Below, piece by piece: positions 38,163 to 48,179 of a DNA stretch of 64,000 nt. Position 1 is the stretch's first letter. Every line of letters starts with the position of its first letter. Position numbers and translations under genes: made by a program. The stretch spans positions 62,001-126,000 of the forward strand of contig NZ_JAPSKE010000007.1 of the NCBI RefSeq assembly GCF_031177825.1, given 5' to 3'. Source of the stretch: Paenibacillus sp. (GTDB lineage Bacteria > Bacillota > Bacilli > Paenibacillales > YIM-B00363). The notes under the pieces are model-generated. The model ran no database searches. It was not told where the DNA came from and was given only the letters and a program-made list of their open reading frames with translations.

Positions 38163-39268
38163 AGCCGTCTTCGAATTCCGGCCACCGTGACCAGTAGTAT
38201 CGGAAAGCCCGCGCCGAACAGCAACCAAACGGTATAAAGCAGCAAATCCCCTTCCTCGATCTGTTCCAGAAAATTCCCGGCGATCATCATGGCGATAAAC
38301 GTAATAATGACGCCGATCGGATAGACGATCCTGCGATAATCCCGAATACGAAACAAGTCCGCAGCGCACATGACGGCGGCATAAAAGTAAACCGCCACCT
38401 TGAAAAAGTCGCCGATAATGAGCATCAGCACGACGATGGCGTCAAGCCGCTGAATAAATTCGCCGATGTTGATCAGGCTGATCGTGGACATTAGTGGAAA
38501 CGTGGCCCTGGTCGCAATGTCTACGCCAAGGGCGCTGATGTTCAGGGCCGTGGACGCGGCAAGGACGAGTGCGCTGACGATTACGGCCGCGACCCCCGCG
38601 CGTACGCCGCGCTTCGGTTGATCCAAATACGGCAACAACACTGCGAAGCACACCGCCTCGACATGGGGGAATTCGATCGTTTGGCGCAGCGTCGTCGTGA
38701 TGACCAGCGGCCATCCGTTCCCCAATACCGGCAAGAGCCGATTCATATCCGGCACGCCGGCCAGCACTAGAAGGGTGCCGCCGAACAGACCGGCGACGGC
38801 CATGACGAAGAAGTAGAATTGCGCCGTTCTAACCAGCACTTCGACGCCCTGGGACAGAACATACCCGATCGACATGACCAGAATGGCGGCCACCACAATC
38901 ACCGGCGTCTGATCCAACACCGAGCTGACCAGCAGGTCGCTCCCCTCGCGCACGTCACGCGCCGCGCCGTTAATGAAGAAGAGCACGTACAGCAGCCCGA
39001 GCGGCCATCCGAGCCATTTGCCCAATATCGCGCGCATATAGCCGGTCGGAGGGAGACTCGGATACATCCGGTAGAGCGCAGCGTACACTAGGAACATGGC
39101 AATTCCGCCCGGCAAGCCAAGCAGCACGGCCAACCAGGCGTCCTTTTCCGCTCTGATGCCCAGCACGCGTATGATCGCAGTCCCCATGTCGAACAGGAAG
39201 AAAATCGCAAACAATTGTCCCGGTGTGATTCTCGCCTTTTCCACCGCATCCACCGCCGTTGATTCCAA
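38147..39268 (-). CDS. gerAB: Spore germination protein, GerAB-type permease
   Basis: A 373-residue protein with about ten membrane spans, of the endospore germination permease (amino-acid permease-like) family. The start is a TTG directly after the gerAC stop, so translation is coupled; no strong ribosome site is visible and a GTG about 15 bases in is an alternative. It is the last gene of a gerAA-gerAC-gerAB operon and forms the inner-membrane germinant receptor of the spore. Confidence 0.88.
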   Translation of the reverse strand: MESTAVDAVEKARITPGQLFAIFFLFDMGTAIIRVLGIRAEKDAWLAVLLGLPGGIAMFLVYAALYRMYPSLPPTGYMRAILGKWLGWPLGLLYVLFFINGAARDVREGSDLLVSSVLDQTPVIVVAAILVMSIGYVLSQGVEVLVRTAQFYFFVMAVAGLFGGTLLVLAGVPDMNRLLPVLGNGWPLVITTTLRQTIEFPHVEAVCFAVLLPYLDQPKRGVRAGVAAVIVSALVLAASTALNISALGVDIATRATFPLMSTISLINIGEFIQRLDAIVVLMLIIGDFFKVAVYFYAAVMCAADLFRIRDYRRIVYPIGVIITFIAMMIAGNFLEQIEEGDLLLYTVWLLFGAGFPILLVTVAGIRRRLQARG

Positions 39269-40468
39269 TTATTTTTGTTTGAAGAAAAACGGACTCGTCC
39301 GCATTCCCGTTCGCTGGATACTCGCCTCCACCCGTACCGTAACGTCGCATGTCGGGAATATCCGTCCCCAATCTCGTTCCATCCGCTTCCAAGCCTTCGG
39401 ATCCGCCCGCTCGACGGCTTCCCCGAAGCCGAGCGTATCGGTTTTGAGCTTCATCGCTTCCTTGACTGCAGCCAGAATCGCCCGCTCCGTCGCGTCGCTC
39501 CACTGTTTTTCCAACTCGCGGATTTCCGCCGATTTGTTCAGGTCGATCGGGCACATCGCTTCGCCTACGTTGCCGACCTCCCGCACAGCGATGTCGACCG
39601 ACGGCTTATCGTTTCGCACCTTGGCTTCGACAACCGTAGAAGAGCGGAGAATTTCGATCGCCACCTTCCCTTCCCGCTTCTCGCAGTCCAGTACGACAAT
39701 CGAGCTTTTCATTTTATTCGAGATCCACGTCAGACCTTTCGCCGGGTCGCCCTTGATCCATCCCACTAGCTGCCCTTCCCTGAAAAGCCCCATGCCGTTG
39801 ATCATCAGCACTGCCGGAAGGGCGGTTCTTTCGACATTCGCTTTCACTTCGCTCATAGACTCGTCCCCGACGAGCATAACGCCGCTGATGACGGGACCGC
39901 CGCCCTTTACCTGCAATCTGCGGATTACATCGTCGACTTTCGTCTCGAAATGCTCACCCATCACCCCACCCGATACTTTCAGCTTACCGAGCAAGGCGAT
40001 GGCCGGGATGCTCTCGATCGCGGTCAGCGTGCCGAGGATCGATTCGGCGCTGGTTCCCCTAGCGATGAACACCCGCGTCGTCAGGCGCATCTCATGGTCG
40101 CGCTCCATCAAATCGAAGATATCCTTGACTCCTTCCCGAGCCAGTTCTTCTCCGATCACGAAGTCTCGCATATGCTGCACGTTAATTCGACGCGGCACAA
40201 TATTCCCCGTCTTGCGGATCGCTTCGAACAACGTTCGCCCCGTCGCGGCGTACACCGTAACGGGCATCGCATTGCCGGTCGCCTTCCGTCCGGCGATTTC
40301 CCTGGCGTTAATGATCTGGACCGAAGCGCGGTACTCGCCGCGCGAGGTTTTATCGACGCCCATCGCCGATACGATGGCCAGCTCGTTCAGCTCCCGGTAA
40401 TTCCAGCAACCGGCCTGCAGCAGCATGGCCGAAAGGAGCAGCGCTAAAAGTAGCGGCTTACGGTTCAC
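39269..40468 (-). CDS. gerAC: Spore germination lipoprotein, GerAC (Ger(x)C family)
   Basis: About 399 residues. Lipobox LQAGC gives C21, followed by the family-typical 'CWNYRELNELAIVSAMGVDK'. The GTG at 40468 is well spaced from GGAGG; an ATG six bases upstream is too close to it. Its start overlaps the end of gerAA by about 11 bases. It is the outer, lipid-anchored subunit of the receptor. Confidence 0.9.
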   Translation of the reverse strand: MNRKPLLLALLLSAMLLQAGCWNYRELNELAIVSAMGVDKTSRGEYRASVQIINAREIAGRKATGNAMPVTVYAATGRTLFEAIRKTGNIVPRRINVQHMRDFVIGEELAREGVKDIFDLMERDHEMRLTTRVFIARGTSAESILGTLTAIESIPAIALLGKLKVSGGVMGEHFETKVDDVIRRLQVKGGGPVISGVMLVGDESMSEVKANVERTALPAVLMINGMGLFREGQLVGWIKGDPAKGLTWISNKMKSSIVVLDCEKREGKVAIEILRSSTVVEAKVRNDKPSVDIAVREVGNVGEAMCPIDLNKSAEIRELEKQWSDATERAILAAVKEAMKLKTDTLGFGEAVERADPKAWKRMERDWGRIFPTCDVTVRVEASIQRTGMRTSPFFFKQK

Positions 40469-42059
40469 GGCCATCCCCTCCGTTCCCGCCGGCAGACGGT
40501 CTGTTCTCATACGCATCCGACATGCGCGATCGCGCCGGCATCGATTTTAGGGTCGAGCGCCAGAGGGCGTCCTTGTGGTGTTTGAGCCGAAACGGCGCGA
40601 ATGGAGCAAAATACGGCGTGCCGAAGGATCGCAGGCCGGTCACATGCGCCACGATCAGGATCATCGCAATAATCACCCCAAAAAAGCCGAAGGTAGCCGC
40701 CGCAACCATCAACGGAAAGCGGACGAGACGCACTGAATTGGACAAGGTTACACCCGGCGTCGCAAAGCTCGCGATTCCTGTTAACGCGACGATAATGACC
40801 ATCATCGCCGTCACGATGCCCGCTTCGACCGCCGCTTGCCCCAGCACGATGGCCCCGACGATCGAGACCGCCTGCCCAATCGCCCTTGGCATGCGCGTGC
40901 CGGCCTCCCGCATAATTTCGAACGTAATTTCCATGATCAGCGCTTCGATAAAAGCGGGAAACGGCACCCCTTCGCGCTGCGCCAGTAAGTTGATCGCCAG
41001 CGTCGTCGGAATCATCTCTTGATGATGGGTCGTTACGGCGATATAGACGGATGGCAGCACGAGCAGCAGGAAAAAACTGAAGTACCGGATAAAGCGCATG
41101 AAAACGGCAAACTCCACCCGTTGGTAGTAATCTTCCGCAGCTTTGAAAAACTGTGAAATCGTGGTCGGCAATACTAGCGTGTTCGGCGTTCCGTCGACGA
41201 GAACCGCAACCCGTCCTTCCAGCAGGTTCCCGACCACTACGTCCGGCCGTTCCGTGTTGTACACCGTCGGGAAAGGTGTCAGCGTCCGGTCCTGTATGAG
41301 CTCTTCCACGTTGCCCGATTCGATAATGGCGTCGATGCGGATGTCGTTCAGCCGACTTCTCACCTCTTCGACCAGCGCGTCTTCCGCAATCCCTTTCAAA
41401 TACATGAGCGCTACCTCGGTCTCAGAAACGGCCCCGATTCCCATCGTTTCCAACCAAAGGTTCGGGCTTCTAAGTCTCCGCCGGATGAGCGAGACGTTCG
41501 TCGCGAGCGACTCGTTGAAGCTGTCCTTCGGGCCGCGGACGTTGACTTCCGTTTTGGGCTCCGCGATGCCTCGTCGTTCGCCCCCTCGGACATTGCCGGC
41601 GATCGCGCTCGGATAACCGTCGACGAAGATGACGATCTCGCCGGATAGCAATCGGCGCAGCATGCCATCCCAGTCGGCGACCGAATCGGAGTCGCCGACG
41701 CTCAGCGCGTTGTCTACTATTTCATCGTACAGTCGCTTGCGCGCTTCCGCATCCGCCGGATCGAAGCGTACCGATTCCAACCGTAACGTGCGCTCGATGA
41801 AATCGTTGACGAACGTTTGGTTCGTCAGCCCCTCCATGTAGACGACTGCGACCCGAATGTGCGGCTCGCGTCCCGCCGGGAACGTACGGACCGTCACATC
41901 CGGACTGTCGCCTAAGGTCTCTTTGATGCGCCGCAGCGTTTGATCCAGCTCCGGTTGCAGCGGTTCGCTCGGCTCGGGGGCGTTGGACACGATGAAAGCT
42001 GCCCGGTTTCTGGTTCTTTTGTTACGTTGCGCAATCCGGTAAAACTTTCTCCACGACAT
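40458..42059 (-). CDS. gerAA: Spore germination protein, GerAA
   Basis: A 533-residue GerA-family protein with a soluble N-terminal domain (~1-310, including 'FVDGYPSAIAGNVRGGERR' and 'GRVAVLVDGTPNTLVLP') and about five C-terminal membrane spans (~315-500, with 'ITFEIMREAGTRMPRAIGQ'). The ATG follows GGGGG at six bases. First gene of the receptor operon. Expression in the forespore under sigma-G is expected from the family; only a weak sigma-G-like match was found upstream. Confidence 0.93.
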   Translation of the reverse strand: MSWRKFYRIAQRNKRTRNRAAFIVSNAPEPSEPLQPELDQTLRRIKETLGDSPDVTVRTFPAGREPHIRVAVVYMEGLTNQTFVNDFIERTLRLESVRFDPADAEARKRLYDEIVDNALSVGDSDSVADWDGMLRRLLSGEIVIFVDGYPSAIAGNVRGGERRGIAEPKTEVNVRGPKDSFNESLATNVSLIRRRLRSPNLWLETMGIGAVSETEVALMYLKGIAEDALVEEVRSRLNDIRIDAIIESGNVEELIQDRTLTPFPTVYNTERPDVVVGNLLEGRVAVLVDGTPNTLVLPTTISQFFKAAEDYYQRVEFAVFMRFIRYFSFFLLLVLPSVYIAVTTHHQEMIPTTLAINLLAQREGVPFPAFIEALIMEITFEIMREAGTRMPRAIGQAVSIVGAIVLGQAAVEAGIVTAMMVIIVALTGIASFATPGVTLSNSVRLVRFPLMVAAATFGFFGVIIAMILIVAHVTGLRSFGTPYFAPFAPFRLKHHKDALWRSTLKSMPARSRMSDAYENRPSAGGNGGDGREP

Positions 42060-42213
42060 GAGAAGCCCCCGTTTTTGAAAGGCTTTAAGTGCTGTCAGTA
42101 TTTGCAGATAAATGGAAATGTATGCGAAACACAGAGCCTGCTGCCGGTGTATTTTATATTAGGTCAGTCATCTAGCACTTAATTTTCGATATACGCCCAT
42201 CTCCGGCGCAACG

Positions 42214-42250
42214 TAAAAAAGCCCCCCCGATGGCGATCATCGGCGGGGCT
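42214..42250 (-). terminator. Terminator of the pepF gene
   Basis: Minus strand: AGCCCCGCCGATG / CATCGGGGGGGCT stem followed by TTTTTT. Confidence 0.85.
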
Positions 42251-42273
42251 TCATGTTCCAACTATAACAAACC

Positions 42274-44082
42274 TTACTTCACGTACTGCTCCATCTCTTC
42301 CACCAAGCCGCGGAACACTTCCATCGCGTCGCGGATCGGGGCCGGCGAGGACATGTCGACGCCCGCCTTCTTCAAAATATTGATCGAGAAGTCGCTGCCG
42401 CCGCTCTTCAGGAAGCCGAGGTAGCGGTCGACGGCCGGCTGGCCTTCGTCGAGAATTTGCTTCGCGAACGACGTCGCCGCGGAGAAGCCCGTCGCGTACT
42501 TGTACACGTAGAAGCTCGTGTAAAAATGCGGGATGCGCGCCCACTCCATCTCGATATCCTGATCGACGACCATGCCGTCGCCGTGGTACTTCTTATTCAA
42601 ATCGTAATAGATTTCGCTGAGTACCTGCGGCGTCAGCGATTCGCCCGCCTCCGACTTGTCGTGAATGATCATCTCGAATTCGGCGAACATCGTCTGGCGG
42701 AACACCGTCGTGCGGAATTGGTCCGCGTAGTAGGTGAGCAGGTACATTTTCTCCTTCGGGTCCGTCGTCTTCTTCAGCATGTAGTCCATGAGGAGCGCTT
42801 CGTTCAGCGTGGACGCGACCTCGGCGAGGAAGATCGTGTACTGCGCGTCGCGGTACGACAGGTTCGTATCCGAGTAATGCGAGTGCAACGCATGGCCCAT
42901 CTCGTGCGTCAGCGTGAACATCGAGTTCAAGTTGTCCTTATGGTTGAGCAGCACGTACGGATGCGTGCCGTAAGCGCCCCACGAGTATGCGCCGGATCGC
43001 TTGCCTTCGTTCTCGTACACGTCGATCCAACCCTCTTCGAAGCCTGCTTGCAGGTTCTTCAAGTAGTCGTCGCCGAGCGGCTTCAGCGAATCCAACACCT
43101 TCGCCTTCGCTTCCTCGTACGAGATCTCCATGTCGACCTCTTCGACGAGCGGGGTGAACAGGTCGTACATGTGCAATTCGTCGACGCCGAGCAGCTTCTT
43201 GCGAAGCTCGAGGTACCGCTGCAGCAGCGGCAGCGATTCGTGAATCGTCGCGATCAAGTTCGTGTAGACGTCCTTCGGAATGTTGTCGCCGTACAGCGAC
43301 GCTTCGAGCGCCGACGGATACTTGCGCGCCTTCGCGTAGAATTGATTTTTCGTCACGTTCGCGGCGAGCGTCGCGGCGAGCGTGTTTTTCTGCTTGGCGT
43401 AGGTGGCGTACATCGCCTTGAAGGCATTCGCCCGGACCTCGCGATTACGGCTCTCCAAGAACTGTATGTATCGGCCGTGCGTCAGCTCGACGTCCTCGCC
43501 TTTATCGTTCTTGATGGTCGGGAACTTCATGTCCGCGTTGTTGATCATTCCGAAAATGTTCCCCGGCGCCTGCGAAATGTTCCCCACCTGCGCAAGAAGC
43601 GCTTCCTCCGCCTTGGACAAGACGTGCGGCTTCTGGCGAAGCATCTCCTCGAGCGTATGCTTATAAGGCGCGAGCGTCGGATCGGCGATAAAGCCCTTCA
43701 GCTGCTCCTCGGAGAGCGACAAAATTTCCGGCGTGACGAACGAGAGCGCTTCGCCGACGTCGACGGACAGCTTCTTCGCCCTGTCGGACAGCGCTTGATA
43801 CGCTTGATCGGCCATGTCCTGATGGTGGCGCATGTTGGAGTACACGTAAAGCCGCTCGGTCAGCAGCGAAATCCGATCCTCGAGCTCGAAGCAGCTCTTC
43901 AGCGCGGCGGCGTCCGTCAGCTTGCCTTGGAAGGCGGCCGCTTCGCCGAGCAGTCCTTTCACTTCTTCGTATTCCTTGTTCCAAGCGTCCTGCGACGGAT
44001 ACAAGTCCTCCAATTTCCACAGATGCTCGGCCGGCATGTCGGCGCGCTTCGGAAGCGCGGTTGTCGTCGTCGTCGTAGCCAT
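42274..44082 (-). CDS. pepF: Oligoendopeptidase F (M3 zinc peptidase)
   Basis: A 602-residue M3B metallopeptidase with zinc motif H393-E-M-G-H397 in 'LTHEMGHALHSHYS'. The length and the 'LWKLEDLYPS' N-terminus match PepF. The ATG at 44082 has GGAGGG at five bases. However, the frame is open upstream, and an in-frame ATG at 44178 also has AAGGAGG and would add 32 residues with a hydrophobic run ('FASVSALAAAAALCFLP'), see findings. It degrades 7-17-residue peptides in the cytoplasm in characterised bacteria. Confidence 0.93.
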   Translation of the reverse strand: MATTTTTTALPKRADMPAEHLWKLEDLYPSQDAWNKEYEEVKGLLGEAAAFQGKLTDAAALKSCFELEDRISLLTERLYVYSNMRHHQDMADQAYQALSDRAKKLSVDVGEALSFVTPEILSLSEEQLKGFIADPTLAPYKHTLEEMLRQKPHVLSKAEEALLAQVGNISQAPGNIFGMINNADMKFPTIKNDKGEDVELTHGRYIQFLESRNREVRANAFKAMYATYAKQKNTLAATLAANVTKNQFYAKARKYPSALEASLYGDNIPKDVYTNLIATIHESLPLLQRYLELRKKLLGVDELHMYDLFTPLVEEVDMEISYEEAKAKVLDSLKPLGDDYLKNLQAGFEEGWIDVYENEGKRSGAYSWGAYGTHPYVLLNHKDNLNSMFTLTHEMGHALHSHYSDTNLSYRDAQYTIFLAEVASTLNEALLMDYMLKKTTDPKEKMYLLTYYADQFRTTVFRQTMFAEFEMIIHDKSEAGESLTPQVLSEIYYDLNKKYHGDGMVVDQDIEMEWARIPHFYTSFYVYKYATGFSAATSFAKQILDEGQPAVDRYLGFLKSGGSDFSINILKKAGVDMSSPAPIRDAMEVFRGLVEEMEQYVK

Positions 44083-44239
44083 CGTATCCCTCCAAGTATG
44101 TATTGGTAAGAAACATAAAGCGGCGGCCGCGGCAAGCGCCGAGACCGACGCGAAAAGCCGAATGCGAGATCGGCGCATCGCACGAATGCCTCCTTCGAAG
44201 CGGAAGTCCATTCGGCTAGTATGCGCCAAGGGTTACCAT

Positions 44240-44268
44240 ATTATAGCTTATTCCGAACCCATCGTAAA
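44240..44268 (-). promoter_or_regulatory. Promoter of pepF
   Basis: Minus strand TTTACG (44268-44263) and TATAAT (44245-44240) with a 17-base spacer. The transcript would begin near 44232 and include both possible pepF starts. Confidence 0.6.
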
Positions 44269-44433
44269 AAATGTGGCGAGCAGCATGACGAACGCGGCGA
44301 CGATCATGACGAGCGTCGCGATCGCGATCGGGCGGCGGAGCGGGTCGGGGATCGACTCGCGCTTGAGGATGACGACCGCGGCGAGGCAGAAGGACACGAC
44401 CAGAAACACCGCGAGCGCGCCGGACGATTGCAT
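44248..44433 (-). CDS. Small two-span membrane protein (61 aa), unknown function
   Basis: Two hydrophobic segments ('ALAVFLVVSFCLAAVVILK' and 'IAIATLVMIVAAFVMLLATF') joined by a short charged loop with 'RESIPDPLRRP'. A GAGG lies 12 bases before the ATG, a weak site. It is divergent from the TPP enzyme gene, and its end overlaps the pepF promoter. Composition and hydrophobic pattern favour a real gene; no family name is certain. Confidence 0.55.
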   Translation of the reverse strand: MQSSGALAVFLVVSFCLAAVVILKRESIPDPLRRPIAIATLVMIVAAFVMLLATFFTMGSE

Positions 44434-44493
44434 AGGGAGTTCAAACCTCGCTTTCCGGGTACACTACCCAAAACATGAAAGGAAAGTGAACGC

Positions 44494-46203
44494 ATGGCGC
44501 CAACGCTGTTAGAACGCACGATCGATCGATTGCAGAACGAACCCGTCAACGCCGACGCGAGGAAGCCGGACGCCGGTCTGACGGTCGGCCGATTCATCCT
44601 GGAGCAGCTGTCCGCTTGGGGGGTCGAACGCATCTACGGCGTGCTCGGAGACGCGAATTTGTTCTTCTTAGATGATATAGCAAAGCATGGGAAAATCCAA
44701 TATGTTCCTTTCCTCGACGAGAACGCCGCGGCGCTCGCGGCGGCGGCCGAGGCGAAGCTGACCGGCCGGGTCGGCGTCGTGCTCGGCACATGCGGTCCGG
44801 GCCTCACGAATATGATGAACGGCCTCGCGGACGCGTACGCCGATCATGCCGGCGTGCTGGCGATTACGGGGCAAGTCGACGAAGCGAAAATCGGCACGAG
44901 CGCGAAGCAGTACTTGCAGCAGCAGCTGACCGTCGCTCCGTTCGCCGCGTTCAGCGAGCTGCTGGCGCATCCGGATGCGCTGCCGGAGATGCTGCAGCGA
45001 TGCCTTACGCTCAGCTCGGTTCGCGGCGCGGTCACGCATCTGTCGGTTCCGAAGAAGATGTTCCTCGAACCGGTGAAGGGCGCGCCGCTGCCGTATACGG
45101 CGCATCTGCACCAGCCGCTGCTCGCGCCGGCCGAGGACATCGAATCGACGTTCCGCTTGATCGCGGAGGCGGAGCGGCCGATGCTGCTGCTCGGGCGCGG
45201 GGTGGAAGGCGTCGAGCGCGAGACGCTCGCGCTCGCCGAGGCGCTCGGCGCAGCGGTGGCGACGACGCTGCCGGCGAAGCACGTGTTCCCGAACGGGCAC
45301 AATCTGTTCGTCGGCGGCTTCGGCCTCGCGGGCAGCGAGGCGGCGAGCGTCGCGATGGCGGAGAGCGACCTTGTCGTCATTTGCGGCGCGACCTGGTGGC
45401 CGGACGAATATACGCCGCCGACCGCGCGCGTCGTGCAGATCGACGCGGTCCGCGAGAACATCGGCATCGGCCACGGCATCGTCCGCGGTCTCGTCGGCGA
45501 TCTAGCGGACATCATGCCGCGGTTCGCCGGGTTCGCGAAGACGCTCGCGCGCGACGAGAAGCGCATGGCGGCCTGGCAGCGACGCGTAACGGATTTGCGC
45601 ATGGACTGGATGAGTCGCCTCGAGTCGGAGGCGGCGCAGACCGGGGCGCCGATGACGCCGCCGCGGATCATGAAGCTGCTGGCGGAGGCGATTCCGCCCG
45701 AGGCGATCGTCGCGCTCGACACGGGGGACCACTCGCTGTGGTGGGGACGCGCGTTCGAGAACCGCGGGCAGCGGCTGCTCGTCTCGGGCACGCTGCGGAC
45801 GCTGGGCTTCGCCTTGCCGGCGGCGATCGCGGCCGCGCTGGCGTCGCCGGGCCGTCCGATCGTCGCGGTCGCCGGCGACGGCGGCGTGCAGCAGACGTTG
45901 ATCGAATTCAAGACGGCGTCGAAGCTGGGGCTGCCGATCGCGCTTATCGTCCTGAACAACGGGTCGTATGCGATCGAATACAACCGGATGCGTCTCGCCG
46001 GGCTCGACGCGTCGCAGGCGAAGCTCGACAACCCGGATTTCGCCGCCATGGCGACGGCGTGCGGCGGGTTCGGCGTGCGGGCCGACGACGAGGCGGCGTT
46101 CCGCGCCGCGCTGGCCGCGGCATTCGATCCGACCCGCGTCGGGACGCCGCTCCTGATCGACGTCGCGACCGAGCCGACGGTGCTGCCGCACACGAAGCTG
46201 TGA
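44494..46203 (+). CDS. Thiamine diphosphate-dependent enzyme, pyruvate oxidase-like
   Basis: A 569-residue protein with the three domains of the acetolactate synthase/pyruvate oxidase family: pyrimidine-binding (cofactor-activating E76 in 'PFLDENAAA'), a central domain, and the diphosphate-binding motif 'VAGDGGVQQ' ending in 'LNNGSYAIEY'. It resembles YdaP/PoxB-type proteins more than acetolactate synthase; no small regulatory subunit lies nearby. GGAAAGTG precedes the ATG; the gene ends at a terminator. Substrate assignment is tentative. Confidence 0.82.
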   Translation: MAPTLLERTIDRLQNEPVNADARKPDAGLTVGRFILEQLSAWGVERIYGVLGDANLFFLDDIAKHGKIQYVPFLDENAAALAAAAEAKLTGRVGVVLGTCGPGLTNMMNGLADAYADHAGVLAITGQVDEAKIGTSAKQYLQQQLTVAPFAAFSELLAHPDALPEMLQRCLTLSSVRGAVTHLSVPKKMFLEPVKGAPLPYTAHLHQPLLAPAEDIESTFRLIAEAERPMLLLGRGVEGVERETLALAEALGAAVATTLPAKHVFPNGHNLFVGGFGLAGSEAASVAMAESDLVVICGATWWPDEYTPPTARVVQIDAVRENIGIGHGIVRGLVGDLADIMPRFAGFAKTLARDEKRMAAWQRRVTDLRMDWMSRLESEAAQTGAPMTPPRIMKLLAEAIPPEAIVALDTGDHSLWWGRAFENRGQRLLVSGTLRTLGFALPAAIAAALASPGRPIVAVAGDGGVQQTLIEFKTASKLGLPIALIVLNNGSYAIEYNRMRLAGLDASQAKLDNPDFAAMATACGGFGVRADDEAAFRAALAAAFDPTRVGTPLLIDVATEPTVLPHTKL

Positions 46204-46247
46204 AACGAGATTGCGAGGGATGTTCCCCCGCATGGAAAACCTTGGAG

Positions 46248-46276
46248 CGCCTTACACGTCGTGTGAGGCGTTTTTT
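46248..46276 (+). terminator. Terminator of the TPP enzyme gene
   Basis: Stem CGCCTTACAC / GTGTGAGGCG with a GTC loop and TTTTTT. Confidence 0.85.
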
Positions 46277-46366
46277 CCGTTTTTTCACCACTGTTCAAGA
46301 AAACCGTGGTAATATAGGTCTAGGCTTGGAGGCCTGATTACATAAAGGAAAAGGGATGATCTTTCG

Positions 46367-48109
46367 TTGTTGCAGCGCGTCCTGAAACGGTTGGCGTTCG
46401 TGTCCGACCTGAAGTTGTTTTATAAGCTCTTATCGCTAATCGTCGCGTCGGTTTTGTTTACGGTGGTCGTAGGCGTGATCGGCGTCGCGCAGACGGGCGT
46501 CACGTATTCGGGCGTCAAGGAGATGTACGACGAACGGGTGCTCCCGATCAAGTGGATCAACGAGTTGCGCGCGCATTCGCGCGCCATCGAGGCGAATATG
46601 TACCATATTATGGTGGCATACGATCCCATCGAACAGAAGGATATGGTGAAGGAAACGGAAGAGCGGAGCGCGAAGTTCGACGAAGCGTTCGCCAATCTTA
46701 AAGCAAGTCATCTGGACGCGGAGGAGGCGGAGCTCGTCCGTCAGCTGGACGGCCTTCTCGCGGAATACCGCGCCGCGAGTCAAGAAGCGCTCGATATGGA
46801 GCTGGAGCGTTCGGGCAACACCGACCGCGCGTTCCGTTATTTTAAGCAGAACGCCGAACCGGAGCTGAACCAAATTAATGAGATTCTAGTGCAATGGGCC
46901 GATAAGACCGCGGCGAAAGCCGAACGGACGAACGAGCAGCTCGGTAAGGCGTACACGGGCTCGATCGCGCTGATCGTGACGATCATCGTCGTCGCGGCCG
47001 CGATCACGATCGCCATCGGCCTCTGGCTGTCCCGATTGATCAACTATCCGGTCAAGCGTCTGCAGTATATGATGAACGTCGCCTCGAAGGGCGATCTGAC
47101 CGTGAACGTCGACATCGCCTCGAAGGACGAGCTCGGCGATCTCGCCCGCTCGTTCCGCAGCATGCTCGAAGCGCAGCGGGAGGTGCTGCGGCAGGTCGCG
47201 GCGTCGAGCGAGCTGGTCGCCGCTTCCTCGCAGCAGCTGACGGCGAGCGCGGAGCAGACGGGCCAATCGAGCGAGATGATTACGGAGGTGGCGCAGCAGC
47301 TGGCCATCGGCTCGGAGCGCCAAGCGGAAGGCGTGCGCGGCGCGGTCGCCCTGGCCGACGACATCGCGGCGGCGGCGGAGCGCATGAACGGCAATATGCA
47401 CCGCATGAAGGAAACCGCCGTCGCGACGGCGGAGCAATCGCGGGACGGGCTCGGCCGCATGGACGAGCTGCGCGCGAAGATGGACGAGCTCGGGCGCGCC
47501 ATCGACGGACTGTCGACCGTCATCGGCGGGCTCGGCGACAAGTCGGAGAAGATCGGCAGCGTCATGCGCCTCATTACCGACATCGCGTCGCAGACGAACC
47601 TGCTCGCCTTGAACGCGGCGATCGAGGCGGCTCGCGCCGGCGAGCACGGTCTCGGCTTCGCCGTCGTCGCCGACGAGGTGCGCAAGCTCGCCGAGCAGTC
47701 GAGCGCGTCCGCGAAGGAGGTCGCCGTCCACGTGGAAGGCATCCGCGGCGGCATCGCCGAAGCGTCTCGTTCGATGACGAGCGCGACCGGCCAGCTGCGG
47801 GAAGGGATGGACAGCGTGAACGCGTCCGTGGCGGCGTTCGGCGAGATCGCCGATTCGGCCGCTCGCGTCGAGACGGACACGGCGTCCGTCACCGAGGATT
47901 TGGATGCGATCATGGGGCAGTTCGAAGCGATGCTGAACAACTTCCGGGAGATCGCCGAAGTGGCCGAGCAAGCGGCGGCCGGCACGCAGCACGTGTCGGC
48001 GGCGACCGAGGAGCAGCTGGCGACGATGGAGGAGATGAAGTCGTCTTCGACCCATCTGAGCAAGATGGCGGCGGAGCTGCAGGAGCAGGTCGGACGTTTC
48101 CGAGTATAA
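46367..48109 (+). CDS. Methyl-accepting chemotaxis protein
   Basis: A 580-residue receptor: membrane span at about 20-40, a ~150-residue external four-helix-bundle sensor, second span at about 200-222 ('[19 protein letters not shown]'), HAMP domain to ~275 and a long signalling coiled coil with the conserved hairpin '[20 protein letters not shown]'. TTG start after AAGGGATGAT. Ligand unknown; no other chemotaxis gene is nearby. Confidence 0.93.
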   Translation: MLQRVLKRLAFVSDLKLFYKLLSLIVASVLFTVVVGVIGVAQTGVTYSGVKEMYDERVLPIKWINELRAHSRAIEANMYHIMVAYDPIEQKDMVKETEERSAKFDEAFANLKASHLDAEEAELVRQLDGLLAEYRAASQEALDMELERSGNTDRAFRYFKQNAEPELNQINEILVQWADKTAAKAERTNEQLGKAYTGSIALIVTIIVVAAAITIAIGLWLSRLINYPVKRLQYMMNVASKGDLTVNVDIASKDELGDLARSFRSMLEAQREVLRQVAASSELVAASSQQLTASAEQTGQSSEMITEVAQQLAIGSERQAEGVRGAVALADDIAAAAERMNGNMHRMKETAVATAEQSRDGLGRMDELRAKMDELGRAIDGLSTVIGGLGDKSEKIGSVMRLITDIASQTNLLALNAAIEAARAGEHGLGFAVVADEVRKLAEQSSASAKEVAVHVEGIRGGIAEASRSMTSATGQLREGMDSVNASVAAFGEIADSAARVETDTASVTEDLDAIMGQFEAMLNNFREIAEVAEQAAAGTQHVSAATEEQLATMEEMKSSSTHLSKMAAELQEQVGRFRV

Positions 48110-48115
48110 AACGGG

Positions 48116-48160
48116 AAAAAGGCTGCCCGAAGCGCGTCATCGCGCATCGAGCAGCCTTTT
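48116..48160. terminator. Bidirectional terminator between the MCP gene and the convergent 78-aa gene
   Basis: AAAAAGGCTGC / GCAGCCTTTT arms around a 24-base loop; A and T runs on both sides serve both strands. Confidence 0.75.
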
Positions 48161-48179
48161 CCATCGAATGCGTGCTTGT

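Noticed and set aside
42098..42125. Sigma-G promoter before gerAA (GCATA-16-CAAATAC on the minus strand)
   Set aside because: The -35 half fits but the -10 half is too far from the consensus to be claimed.
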